A stretch of DNA of 64,000 nucleotides from JACTOJ01 sp032335695. Its GTDB lineage: Bacteria; Bacillota; Clostridia; Clostridiales; Clostridiaceae. The DNA lies in assembly GCF_032335695.1 (NCBI RefSeq), contig NZ_JACTOJ010000019.1, positions 42,390 to 106,389 of the forward strand, in the 5' to 3' direction. The notes beneath the pieces were generated by a model that saw only the letters and a program-made list of their open reading frames with translations, did not search any database and had not been told where the DNA came from. The stretch's first letter is position 1; the number at the start of each line of letters is the position of its first letter. The position numbers and the translations under genes were made by a program. Of the stretch, positions 35,213-43,702 are shown piece by piece.

Positions 35213-35218
35213 AAACAA
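35213..35218. repeat. Target-site duplication AAACAA, left copy
   Basis: AAACAA directly before the element end at 35219 and again directly after its other end at 35517-35522. Confidence 0.75.
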
Positions 35219-35516
35219 AGGCTCTGTTTTAACTCAGTGTTGATTTTTACACTGAGTTAAAACTTCCTTCAGTTCGGTAGGCTATGTTTTAAAATGTTGA
35301 TATTATCGTTTAAGTTCTAGAAACTCTTAGGGATTGCGACTTATAATTGGCGTAATTTTGCCCAGGACGGGCAAAGCAATTTTAGCGCCATGGAGGGCGC
35401 AATAAAATTGGTAGCCAATTATAACAAAGCAGCCCTTAGAGTTTCTTACATGGGTTCTGAAAGAAACCATGCTAGACGAAAAACGCCTTTATTAACATCC
35501 TTTTAAAACATAGCCT
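35219..35516. mobile_element. MITE-like element, full copy 2 (298 bp)
   Basis: Ends AGGCTCTGTTTTAACTCAGT and (reverse strand) AGGCTATGTTTTAAAAGGAT. Flanked by AAACAA repeats. The same parts occur in the same order as in copy 1: hairpin 35226-35263, inner end 35279, stems 35322-35332 with 35433-35443 and 35341-35351 with 35414-35424 (perfect here), and the two GGA-loop hairpins. Copy 2 has about 27 extra bp near 35444-35475, containing GTTTCTT and AAGAAAC arms. No ORF. The right end lies within the TAG stop of the Nramp gene. Confidence 0.85.
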
Positions 35517-36744
35517 AAACAAATGATGAAATTACAAATGCTATAGAAAGCACAACTATAAACATAATAGTAATCCAAATGATAGTATTTTGCGTTTTAC
35601 CATTTGTATATTTCCCCATGATATCTTTATTATTAGAAAGCAAAGCCATGAATATCAATATTATAGGACTTAATATTCCTGCTAGCTGCTGAGATACCAG
35701 CATCATTCCAATAAGAGAAATATGAGGAATCAATATTATTACAGCACTGACTCCGATCATAAGCGTAAATATTATATAAAATGCAGGTGCATCGTTAAAA
35801 CTATTATCCATTCCTCTTTCTACCCCAAAAAATTCACAGATAGCATAGGTGGTAGATAAAGGAATTATAGTTGCCGCAAGAACTGAAGCTCCAAGAAGTC
35901 CAGCTCCAAAAAGAATGGTGGCATAATTTCCAGCTATAGGTTTTAATGCTAACGCTGCCTGCTTAGCGTCCTCAATTATTATACCATGCTTATATAAAGC
36001 CATGGCCGTTCCTACAATTATAAAAAATGAAACCAAATCTCCCCAAATAGCTCCTAAATATACGTCCAGTTTCTCATATTTAAGCTCTTTTACAGTGAGT
36101 CGTTTATCCACTATAGCTGATTGCAGATAAAATTGCATGTAAGGAGTTATAGTAGTGCCAATCATTCCTATAAAAGTTATGATAAAGGCCTTATCAAAGC
36201 TTAAATATGGTGTAAAGGTAGCTTTAACAACTTCATGCCAATTTGGATTTTCTTTAAAAGTAGTAAATATGTATGCAAAAAATACGAAAGTAAATGCTAA
36301 AAATATTTTTTCTGTCTTTTTGTAGGAGCCTTTGGTAACCACCAGCCATATTACTACTGCTGAAATAGGTACAGATATGTATCTATTTACGCCAAAGAGC
36401 TCAAGACCTGCAGCTATACCTGCAAAGTCACCTATACATACTCCTAAATTCGCTATAAAAAGTACAACTATAGCAAAAAAGGAAACTTTAACTCCATATT
36501 GCTCTCTTATTAAATCAGAAAGTCCCTTGCCGGTAACTACTGCCATTCTTGCATTCATTTCTTGAATTATGGCCAAGCTAAAAGTTATTATGAGAAGTCC
36601 CCAAAGCATTTTATAGCCATAGGAAGCTCCAACTGTAGCATAAGTAGTTATTCCGCCAGCATCATTGCCTGCGTTTACAGTAATTAAACCAGGTCCTATG
36701 ATACCCAATATAATAAGAAGCTTGCTTTTATTTTTTTTCTTCAT
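35515..36744 (-). CDS. Nramp-related divalent metal transporter, probably Mg2+ type
   Basis: 409 aa with eleven or so helices. The canonical helix 1 DPGN is replaced by TVNAGNDAGG, and the helix 6 region reads TTITPYMQFYLQ without the Met-Pro-His metal site, as in Nramp-related magnesium transporters rather than Mn/Fe carriers. A documented Clostridium acetobutylicum member of this group is controlled by an M-box and moves Mg2+. A structured leader with switch-like pairing lies upstream. The stop codon TAG is reformed at the junction with a mobile element. Confidence 0.85.
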   Translation of the reverse strand: MKKKNKSKLLIILGIIGPGLITVNAGNDAGGITTYATVGASYGYKMLWGLLIITFSLAIIQEMNARMAVVTGKGLSDLIREQYGVKVSFFAIVVLFIANLGVCIGDFAGIAAGLELFGVNRYISVPISAVVIWLVVTKGSYKKTEKIFLAFTFVFFAYIFTTFKENPNWHEVVKATFTPYLSFDKAFIITFIGMIGTTITPYMQFYLQSAIVDKRLTVKELKYEKLDVYLGAIWGDLVSFFIIVGTAMALYKHGIIIEDAKQAALALKPIAGNYATILFGAGLLGASVLAATIIPLSTTYAICEFFGVERGMDNSFNDAPAFYIIFTLMIGVSAVIILIPHISLIGMMLVSQQLAGILSPIILIFMALLSNNKDIMGKYTNGKTQNTIIWITIMFIVVLSIAFVISSFV

Positions 36745-36912
36745 AGTATTCCCCCTCTGTTATTACGGGGCAATAAGATATTGATAGCATAAATGCATCC
36801 TATAGACCCCGTGTTTTTTTAAATTGTAGTTATTGTTACATAAATGACTAGGGTCTGCATCCATACTATTCATCTCCATTCTACAGCTTATACCTAAAAG
36901 CCTTTAATATTC
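36745..36912 (-). promoter_or_regulatory. Structured leader of the Nramp gene, candidate M-box riboswitch
   Basis: About 168 nt from the predicted start to the ATG, the size of an M-box. It contains TTAGGT and ATGGAGAT blocks like the M-box. On the RNA, CCCCGT (36765-36770) can pair either with ACGGGG (36807-36812) or with the GGGGG of the ribosome site (36751-36755), while GACCC (36851-36855) can pair with GGGTC over the same 36807 region. These exclusive pairings would expose or hide the ribosome site. Confidence 0.45.
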
Positions 36913-36919
36913 CTACATT

Positions 36920-36948
36920 AATATACTCCCTTTATAGTAAAGAGTCAA
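36920..36948 (-). promoter_or_regulatory. Promoter of the Nramp leader
   Basis: TTGACT (36943-36948) and TATATT (36920-36925), 17-bp spacer, just after the nth stop. Confidence 0.65.
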
Positions 36949-36959
36949 TGAATTATCTC

Positions 36960-37586
36960 TTATCCAATGTTAAATTTGCATAAAGGAGCTATAGGACAAT
37001 TATCGCAGCCCGGCTTCATAGCTTTGCATAGATATCTTCCATGAAATATGAGAGTATGATGAGCTTTTATCCATTGATCCTTAGGTATGAGCTTCATAAG
37101 CTGCTGCTCCGTTCCTTCCACATCCTTGCTCTTTGCAAGCCCTATCCTGTTGGAAACTCTAAACACATGAGTATCTACCGCTAAAGCTGGCACACCAAAG
37201 GCATTGCTAAGTACTACATTAGCAGTCTTTCTTCCTACACCTGCAAGTTTCATAAGCTCCTCATGATTTCGAGGCACCTCACCATTAAAATCATCTACAA
37301 GGGATTTGCACAGACTTAAAATATTCTTAGATTTATTTTTATAGAGTCCTATTTGCTTTATATATCCCTCCAGCTCTCCTTGAGTGAGCTTTAAAAAGCC
37401 CTCAGGGGTATTGCAGACTTTAAATAGGCTTTCTGTCACCTGATTCACCTTTTTATCAGTGGTTTGAGCTGATAAAACTGTTGCTATTAAAAGTTCAAAG
37501 GGAGTTGTATAGTTAAGTTCACATTCGGCATCCGGGTACATTTCATATAGTTTATCTAATATTTCTTTTGCATTCTTTTTATTCAT
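36960..37586 (-). CDS. nth: Endonuclease III
   Basis: 208 aa. The helix-hairpin-helix LMKLAGVGRKTANVVLSNAF carries the catalytic Lys, and the Asp is in AVDTHVFRVSNR. The 4Fe-4S loop is CKAMKPGCDNCPIAPLC. It removes oxidised pyrimidines and nicks abasic sites. GTAGGAG precedes the ATG. Confidence 0.97.
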   Translation of the reverse strand: MNKKNAKEILDKLYEMYPDAECELNYTTPFELLIATVLSAQTTDKKVNQVTESLFKVCNTPEGFLKLTQGELEGYIKQIGLYKNKSKNILSLCKSLVDDFNGEVPRNHEELMKLAGVGRKTANVVLSNAFGVPALAVDTHVFRVSNRIGLAKSKDVEGTEQQLMKLIPKDQWIKAHHTLIFHGRYLCKAMKPGCDNCPIAPLCKFNIG

Positions 37587-37836
37587 AATTTTTCTCCTAC
37601 TATTATTTTTTACAGATTGAATATATTAATTTTATGATATTACACAAAAAAGTTTTGAACTATGTGTAAATTTTAAATTATTTATGATTTCGTTTTGATT
37701 AACCTCTTAAATTATTATATAATGACTCTATAGTAATTTAATAAAACATAATATGAAAGTATGTGCATATTATTAAATATATTGCGTCTTAATTTATGTT
37801 AAAATATTGCAATTACTTGTGTTTAGGGGGGATCAT

Positions 37837-38685
37837 ATGTGTTGTAATTTTGGAATTGACGTGGATAATTTCAACCCAAAGATACTTTACACTTTTGAAA
37901 AAAAATACTTTCCCAATAGAGGATTGGAAATACATAGTCACGATTATATGTCCGTGATATACATAATAGCCGGAAACTGTGACTATATTATAAATGATAT
38001 TCCATACAAAGTAAAAAAAGGTGATATTTTAGCTCTTAATCCTCATGTTCCTCATGGGAAGATAATATCCTCTGAAGGTACCTTAGTGGAATTTCATGCT
38101 GGTTTTCAAAATTTTAGAGTATACGATTTACCAAGGAACTTTATAATATCTGATAAAACCACACCAGTAATTCCTTCTACCAAGTACGACAAGGAACTAA
38201 TGAAATGCTTCAGAGATATATTATCAGAGCAAAATAAAAATGACTGCGGTTCTGAATTAATATTAAAGACCTTAGGAATGCGCCTTTTGGTTATACTGCT
38301 TAGAGCTACTTCTCAAAGAGAAACCGTGCGTGAAATGGGCTGCATAAATTTTGAGTCCTATGATAAAGCCACTATAGTAAATGCTATAACAGAATTCATA
38401 ACCACTAATTATGCTGAAGATTTGTCTTTAGAGATTATATCCAAAAATATGTATCTTAGTCCAGCATATATATCAAAGCTCTTTAAGGAAGAAACCGGAG
38501 AATCTCCTATTAATTATCTTATAAAGATAAGACTTTCTAGAGCTAAGGAATTTTTAACCAAGGGCAATCTTACAATAAAAGAAGCTGCAAAGGCAGTAGG
38601 TTATGAGGATGCTTATCATTTTAGCAAGCTCTTTAAGAAGCATTATGGATATCCTCCATCTTGCGTAAAATATAAAGCCAGTTAG
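37837..38685 (+). CDS. AraC-family regulator with N-terminal cupin
   Basis: Start at ATG 37837 (AGGGGGG upstream; the open frame extends to a TTG at 37807 without a site). 282 aa: a cupin sensor (about 20-100, HSHDYMSVIYIIAG and KKGDILALNPHVPHG) and two AraC helix-turn-helix motifs at the C-terminus (LSLEIISKNMYLSPAYISKL and EAAKAVGYEDAYHFSKLFKK). It probably senses a small ligand such as a sugar. No obvious target is adjacent. Confidence 0.92.
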   Translation: MCCNFGIDVDNFNPKILYTFEKKYFPNRGLEIHSHDYMSVIYIIAGNCDYIINDIPYKVKKGDILALNPHVPHGKIISSEGTLVEFHAGFQNFRVYDLPRNFIISDKTTPVIPSTKYDKELMKCFRDILSEQNKNDCGSELILKTLGMRLLVILLRATSQRETVREMGCINFESYDKATIVNAITEFITTNYAEDLSLEIISKNMYLSPAYISKLFKEETGESPINYLIKIRLSRAKEFLTKGNLTIKEAAKAVGYEDAYHFSKLFKKHYGYPPSCVKYKAS

Positions 38686-38690
38686 TAAAA

Positions 38691-38725
38691 AAAGCAAAGA
38701 GCCCCATAGAGCCTCTTTGCTTTTT
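38691..38725. terminator. Bidirectional terminator between the araC-like gene and plsC
   Basis: AAAGCAAAGAG and CTCTTTGCTTT arms with T runs on both strands, between convergent genes. Confidence 0.8.
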
Positions 38726-38745
38726 ATGTACTTTATAAGCAATAA

Positions 38746-39450
38746 TTATTTATACACTCCTCTATACTCCTCTGGAAGGAGCAGTGCAATGGAATGCATA
38801 AGCTCATATAAAGCTCTTTTTTCGTATTCGTGCCTATCTTCATCCTTATTTTTTTCAACCAGCTTAATAGGTTTACCTATATTTACCCTTACCTCTGCCG
38901 ATTGAAATTTTTCTCTGGCCATATTTCCTTCTTTATCTATAGGAAGCAGTTTTTCACTTCCGCTTACTCCTATAGGAACTATTGATACCTTAGTAATTTT
39001 TGCAATTAATATAATTCCCTTTTTAGCTTCTATCATTTCACCAGATCTGCTTCTAGTCCCTTCAGGAAATATAAAAATATTCTTTTTTTCTTTTTTTATA
39101 GTATCTATAATTTTAGTAAGTGCTTCCTTATCCGCAGTGTTAGGCTTTATATTAATAGTTTTAACTACATTTATGCCTATGTTTGTAACTGGATCATTAC
39201 TTAGTTTTATACCTGCCACAAAGCTTACATCCTGATTTTTTAATACCTTTGATAAAATAAGTCCGTCAGAATTGCTAAGATGGTTTCCTACAAATATGAC
39301 AGGAGCTTCCACATTGCTTAGGTTCTCCATTCCATTAATTTTGATACTTGCATATTTAGATAAATAATAATCCGCTATACTTTTGCACACAAACTTGCTT
39401 GCCCCTTTAGGCAATTTGCTGATGATCTTTGCTGCTATAGGAGGTAACAT
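38746..39450 (-). CDS. plsC: 1-acyl-sn-glycerol-3-phosphate acyltransferase
   Basis: Start at ATG 39450 (AGGTGG upstream). 234 aa with the acyltransferase motifs GNHLSNSDGL (HX4D) and FIFPEGTRSRSG, followed by IVPIGVSG. It acylates lysophosphatidate at the membrane during phospholipid synthesis. The N-terminus is amphipathic rather than a clear membrane helix. Confidence 0.92.
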   Translation of the reverse strand: MLPPIAAKIISKLPKGASKFVCKSIADYYLSKYASIKINGMENLSNVEAPVIFVGNHLSNSDGLILSKVLKNQDVSFVAGIKLSNDPVTNIGINVVKTINIKPNTADKEALTKIIDTIKKEKKNIFIFPEGTRSRSGEMIEAKKGIILIAKITKVSIVPIGVSGSEKLLPIDKEGNMAREKFQSAEVRVNIGKPIKLVEKNKDEDRHEYEKRALYELMHSIALLLPEEYRGVYK

Positions 39451-39556
39451 AACTCCTTCCACCTTTCATATAAAAAAATATCCTATGCTGCTCAATATTT
39501 TTCCTAGCAGAATTTTATATAAGATTTCGTTGTATTTACATTACCATACCTATTAA

Positions 39557-40555
39557 TTATAATTCCTGCTGCTTTAAAAGTCTATTGTAATAATCCTTGA
39601 TATAAGGTGATTTTATTTCTTTCAAATCAGTTATTTTATGCCCACTATTGGTTACATAGATTAATGCATTTCTTTGAAGTATATTCTTCCCTCTCCATCC
39701 ACAGGAGGTAAGCTTATACTTTTCTTTGAATATAGCATTATCAATATTCATCAATTCTTCTATATCAACATTTACCATATGCTCTAGTGGTTTAAATTCT
39801 TTAATTGGAGAGGTACTAACATCTTTATTATATGGACATGCAAATTGGCAGGTATCACATCCAAAAAGTCTTTGCCCCATAAGATTAAAAAACTTATCCT
39901 CTAAATCCTTTTTTTGAGTTATATAGGATAGACATATATTAGGATTTTTTTTATGCATATTTATAGCTTTAGTGGGACACTTCTTTAAGCAATTCTCACA
40001 GCTTCCGCATTCTTCATATTTAATCATTTTATCGTAAGCTCTATTATTCTCTTCCTGAATATCAAGGGGCAAATCCATTATGATTTCTCCCAAGAAAACA
40101 AAGGATCCATATTTTTTAGTTATAAGCATATTATTTTTTCCTATAAACCCTAGGTTGCATAAATAAGCAATATACCTTTCAGGAAGAGGATTGCTGTCTA
40201 CGAAAGCTTTGCATACACCTCCATTTTCCATTATAAATTCGCATATCTTACTTAGATACTGATTAACCACGCAGTGATAATCTTGTCCCATAGTATATAT
40301 AGAGAATCCCTTTCCCAGCTTATAATCCGTATCACTATAATATGGAAAAGCTATTGAAATTATAGTTTTTCCTTCCGAAAAATGAAGAAAGGGATTTATT
40401 CTTTTTTCTATATCCCTCTCTTCAAATTCATTGATTAAATTATTATCTATCCTATATTGATACATAGGTGTAAGTTCTTCAAAGACTCTGCATTTAGTAA
40501 AACCTATTGTATCTAAACCTAAGGATTTACAGTAATCAATTATTTTTTCTTTCAT
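39557..40555 (-). CDS. queG: Epoxyqueuosine reductase-like iron-sulfur protein
   Basis: 332 aa. A cobalamin-binding-type N-terminal domain (DTIGFTKCRVFEEL; FPYYSDTDY) is followed by two 4Fe-4S clusters: CGSCENCLKKCPTKAI and CDTCQFACPYNKD. The pattern is QueG, which reduces epoxyqueuosine to queuosine in tRNA, or a close reductase relative. The HEAT-like extension found in long QueG proteins is short here. AGGAG precedes the ATG. Confidence 0.85.
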   Translation of the reverse strand: MKEKIIDYCKSLGLDTIGFTKCRVFEELTPMYQYRIDNNLINEFEERDIEKRINPFLHFSEGKTIISIAFPYYSDTDYKLGKGFSIYTMGQDYHCVVNQYLSKICEFIMENGGVCKAFVDSNPLPERYIAYLCNLGFIGKNNMLITKKYGSFVFLGEIIMDLPLDIQEENNRAYDKMIKYEECGSCENCLKKCPTKAINMHKKNPNICLSYITQKKDLEDKFFNLMGQRLFGCDTCQFACPYNKDVSTSPIKEFKPLEHMVNVDIEELMNIDNAIFKEKYKLTSCGWRGKNILQRNALIYVTNSGHKITDLKEIKSPYIKDYYNRLLKQQEL

Positions 40556-40592
40556 ATTTATAAGCTCCTAAAGACTCACTTTAAACCACTCT

Positions 40593-41177
40593 TTATATTG
40601 TCATTTCATTATATATAGTCCTTTTTTTACCTTGGTAATCACTTATTTCTATTATGGTTTTGGGCTTTTTTGCAATTATTCTGGCTGGTACCCCCACTGC
40701 TGTAGATTGAGCTGGCACATCTGTAAGCACTACTGAATTAGCTCCTATTTTAACATTATCTCCTATTAAAACAGGGCCTAATATTTTAGCTCCTGCTCCT
40801 ATAAATACATTGTTTCCAACGGTAGGATGCCTTTTTCCCTTTTCTTTTCCTGTACCGCCTAAGGTAACTCCATGATATATAGTTACATTGTTTCCTATTT
40901 CGGCAGTTTCACCTATCACTACCCCCATGCCATGATCTATAAAAAGTCCTCTGCCTATTTTAGCACCAGGATGAATTTCTATACCTGTTAAAAATCTTGC
41001 TATCTGGGAAATTAACCTCGCTATAAAAAATAGTTTTATTTTGTAGAAGGCATGAGATATTCTATAAAAATTCAGCGCATACATTGACGGATACAATAGC
41101 AATACTTCTAAGGAAGTTCTTGCCGCTGGATCATTCTTTTTTACATTTTCTATATCATATCTTAAATTTCTAAACAC
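40593..41177 (-). CDS. cysE: Serine O-acetyltransferase
   Basis: Start at GTG 41177, with AGAGGGG upstream. 194 aa: a short N-terminal helical domain, then hexapeptide repeats (GAKIGRGLFIDHGMGVVIGE and GNNVTIYHGVTLGGTGKEKG) with the catalytic His of FIDHGMG. It makes O-acetylserine for cysteine synthesis. It is preceded by a T-box leader, so transcription should rise when tRNA-Cys is uncharged. Confidence 0.96.
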   Translation of the reverse strand: MFRNLRYDIENVKKNDPAARTSLEVLLLYPSMYALNFYRISHAFYKIKLFFIARLISQIARFLTGIEIHPGAKIGRGLFIDHGMGVVIGETAEIGNNVTIYHGVTLGGTGKEKGKRHPTVGNNVFIGAGAKILGPVLIGDNVKIGANSVVLTDVPAQSTAVGVPARIIAKKPKTIIEISDYQGKKRTIYNEMTI

Positions 41178-41246
41178 TTTATTACCCCTCTTCCTAAATT
41201 TACAGGTTTTAAGTATCCGCATACCCTAGTAAGGTATACATTTATC

Positions 41247-41558
41247 AAAAAATAAACTTCGTCTCTCCTAGAGACGAAGCTTCGCTTCGCTATTCCACCC
41301 TATACATAGAATAATAAAACTTCAAGTACATAACTATATTTATATACTCTATCACTGTAACGGGTGATTCCGTTAATTCCTACTAAATGCAATCATTAAA
41401 TACTGCTTTAACAATCATCATCTTTCAGAAAACTACTCCAAAGGGCACTTCACATTACAACACTGCAGAAACTCTCAGCTAGTTGTTTCCTCTCTGTTCA
41501 GATACATAATGCTACTTTCCTTCTTCAATGTATTTCCGAGTTAATTACTATGATTTAT
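41247..41558 (-). promoter_or_regulatory. T-box leader of cysE (predicted Cys specificity)
   Basis: On the RNA: the stem I region with GAAGAAGGAAAGTAGC, then GTGAAG-TGC-CCTTTGGAG where TGC stands at the specifier position (Cys), then the T-box AGGGTGGAATAGCG (41288-41301, close to the AGGGTGGNACCGCG consensus), then a terminator with arms CTTCGTCTCT/AGAGACGAAG (41257-41279) and a T run. Uncharged tRNA-Cys would favour the antiterminator. Confidence 0.88.
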
Positions 41559-41564
41559 AATTTT

Positions 41565-41592
41565 ATTATATTCTATTTATTATTTTTGTCAA
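41565..41592 (-). promoter_or_regulatory. Promoter of the cysE T-box leader
   Basis: TTGACA (41587-41592) and TATAAT (41565-41570) with a 16-bp spacer. Confidence 0.8.
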
Positions 41593-41618
41593 CTACCACT
41601 TTCATTAAATTAGTTGTA

Positions 41619-42308
41619 CTATTTGCAAAATCTATGACTTCCTATTACTTTTATTACTGGTCTTGACCAAATCCATTTATTAGTGGTTTTAGCTGGATTA
41701 TAATAGAATACCGCTCCTCCTGAAGGGTCCCATCCATTTAGTGCATCTCTTGCTGCATTTATTGAGCTCTGTTCTATCTTTACATTAATTTGACCGTCCA
41801 CAATGGCGGTAAAGGCTCCTGGCTGATAGATGACGCCTGCAACAGTATTGGGAAATCTAGGATCTCTCACTCTGTTCATTATTACTGCTCCTACAGCCAC
41901 TTGCCCTTGATAAGGCTCTCCTCTGGCCTCTCCATTTATAAGCCTTGAAAGCAGAGTTAAATTTTGATTGCTGGCCGTACTTGTTCCTGTAGTTTTCTGA
42001 GCCACATTTATTCCTAAAGCTTTTAATGTAGCATCACCAGCAACTCCATCTGCGGTTAACCCATTCTTTTGTTGAAATTTTTTCACAGCAGTATAGGTTC
42101 CATAACCATACTTTCCATCTACACTTCCTGTGTAGTATCCCCATCTTTTTAATCTGGTTTGTATTTCCGTCACAGTACTTCCCGTAGCTCCCCATCTATA
42201 GGTTACTGCCATTACTTCACCTATGTACGGCGTTATTAAAAAATCATAAAGCGCATATGTGAACACCATTACTGCTAAATACACTGCTATCTGCTTTTTT
42301 AATTTCAT
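41619..42308 (-). CDS. Spore cortex-lytic enzyme SleB-like cell wall hydrolase
   Basis: Start at ATG 42308 with AAGGGGTG upstream. 229 aa: an N-terminal membrane helix, a peptidoglycan-binding domain (GSTVTEIQTRLKRWGYYTGS, then YGTYTAVKKFQQKNGLTADG) and a hydrolase_2 domain (LSRLINGEARGEPYQGQVAV with the catalytic Glu, then NRVRDPRFPNTV). Family members are lytic transglycosylases active on spore cortex at germination. A terminator separates it from the MgtE-N/CBS gene. Confidence 0.92.
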   Translation of the reverse strand: MKLKKQIAVYLAVMVFTYALYDFLITPYIGEVMAVTYRWGATGSTVTEIQTRLKRWGYYTGSVDGKYGYGTYTAVKKFQQKNGLTADGVAGDATLKALGINVAQKTTGTSTASNQNLTLLSRLINGEARGEPYQGQVAVGAVIMNRVRDPRFPNTVAGVIYQPGAFTAIVDGQINVKIEQSSINAARDALNGWDPSGGAVFYYNPAKTTNKWIWSRPVIKVIGSHRFCK

Positions 42309-42394
42309 ATTTTTCTCACCCCTTCCTGCATTTATTTTGCTTATAGATTTTAAAAAAATACAGGAAATTAATTCATCTTCTTCCAGGGTAAAAT

Positions 42395-42434
42395 AAAAAA
42401 GCAAACGGCATAATTTCGTCGTTTGCTTTTTTAT
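42395..42434 (-). terminator. Terminator of the MgtE-N/CBS gene
   Basis: GCAAACG and CGTTTGC arms with A/T runs on both sides, 15 bp after the stop. Confidence 0.8.
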
Positions 42435-42448
42435 TTAGAGTATATTAT

Positions 42449-43702
42449 CTATACTACCTTTTTAAATTTCTTTTTCTTACTATTTATAACATATTCATCA
42501 ATGATATCATGAATAATTACTATTCCGCTTAGTATTTCTTCCTCATCTATTACTGGCAGAGAAAGCAAATCATACTTCATAGAGAGGTCAATTACATCAT
42601 CAATGGCATCTTCTATTTTTACTTTTACAGGCTCTTTATCCATTATATCTTTAAGCATTGAATTTCCATCAGAAATTATAATATCTCTAAGGGAAACAAC
42701 TCCTTGAAGCTTGCCAGTCTCATCCGTTATATAAATATAATACATAACTTCGTCATCAGGTTTCAGTTCTCTCAAAAGCTCTATAGTTTCTGTTACAGTT
42801 ATATTAAAGTTAAAGGAAATATAATCCCTATTCATTATGCTTCCTACAGTCTCTTCTTCATATCCCATAAGCTCTCTTACTTCGTCAGCATCGTCTTTCT
42901 CCATGCTGGCCAGAAACTTCTCGGCGGTTTCTTCATCCACTTCATCTAAGATATCCGCAATTTCATCATTAGGCATAGCTTCAAGCACTACACTAGCCTT
43001 TTCTTCACTTAGATTAGCTAAAAGATCTGCCTGTATTTCTGGTTCTATCTCTTCCAGTGTATCCGCTGCTAGATTTTCGTCCAAGCTTTGGAAGATTTTC
43101 GTTCTGTTTTCAGAATCCATATCCTCTAATATGTCCGCAAGGTCTGCAGGCTTAAGCTTAGAAAGCTTTTTATATGGTACAGAAATTTTTAAATTATCAT
43201 TCACCATTTCCAAAGACTCAACATTATCCCACATTATCATAGAATCTGCGGGATTTCTCTTAAAAGCCTTAAAAAAGCTTTTTACAGGTCCTTCTACCCC
43301 AAGTCTTCTTCCAAGAGCTATAGCCCCGCTGTCCACAGCTACTACTGCTATCTCTGCCATTTTCAAGTCATTTACTCTTACTACTTTCTTTCCATTTACA
43401 TCTACTATTTGCTTATCCAGTAAGTTTTTTGAAAGCAGATAGGAAAAGGTTCTTGGTATTATATCTTTTACACCTCTAACCTTTATAAGTATTTTCCCAT
43501 TGTCATCGTCCAAAAAAACTATATTTCTGAACTCATAGTTTAAAATTTCTCCGTCCTTCTTCACTTTATAGCCTATAGCTCTTGGATATCCCTCTTCCGT
43601 TGTTACATAAATATCCCAAAGTTTGCCTATGCTTTCATCAAATTCATCGTAGACTTTTTTGTGAAGAATGGAACTTAGAAATACACTGTTTACTCTATTC
43701 AT
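42449..43702 (-). CDS. Cytoplasmic PRC-barrel/MgtE-N/CBS protein (no transport domain)
   Basis: Start at ATG 43702, with AAGGAGG upstream. 417 aa. A PRC-barrel-like N-terminus (about 10-140), then MgtE_N helical repeats (KLKPADLADILEDMDSENRT; LLANLSEEKASVVLEAM; IADILDEVDEETAEKFLASM) and two CBS domains. These are the Mg2+-sensing modules of MgtE, but the five-helix pore is absent. It may be a stand-alone Mg2+ sensor or regulatory subunit (inference). Its leader shows competing hairpins and a small upstream ORF. Confidence 0.88.
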   Translation of the reverse strand: MNRVNSVFLSSILHKKVYDEFDESIGKLWDIYVTTEEGYPRAIGYKVKKDGEILNYEFRNIVFLDDDNGKILIKVRGVKDIIPRTFSYLLSKNLLDKQIVDVNGKKVVRVNDLKMAEIAVVAVDSGAIALGRRLGVEGPVKSFFKAFKRNPADSMIMWDNVESLEMVNDNLKISVPYKKLSKLKPADLADILEDMDSENRTKIFQSLDENLAADTLEEIEPEIQADLLANLSEEKASVVLEAMPNDEIADILDEVDEETAEKFLASMEKDDADEVRELMGYEEETVGSIMNRDYISFNFNITVTETIELLRELKPDDEVMYYIYITDETGKLQGVVSLRDIIISDGNSMLKDIMDKEPVKVKIEDAIDDVIDLSMKYDLLSLPVIDEEEILSGIVIIHDIIDEYVINSKKKKFKKVV

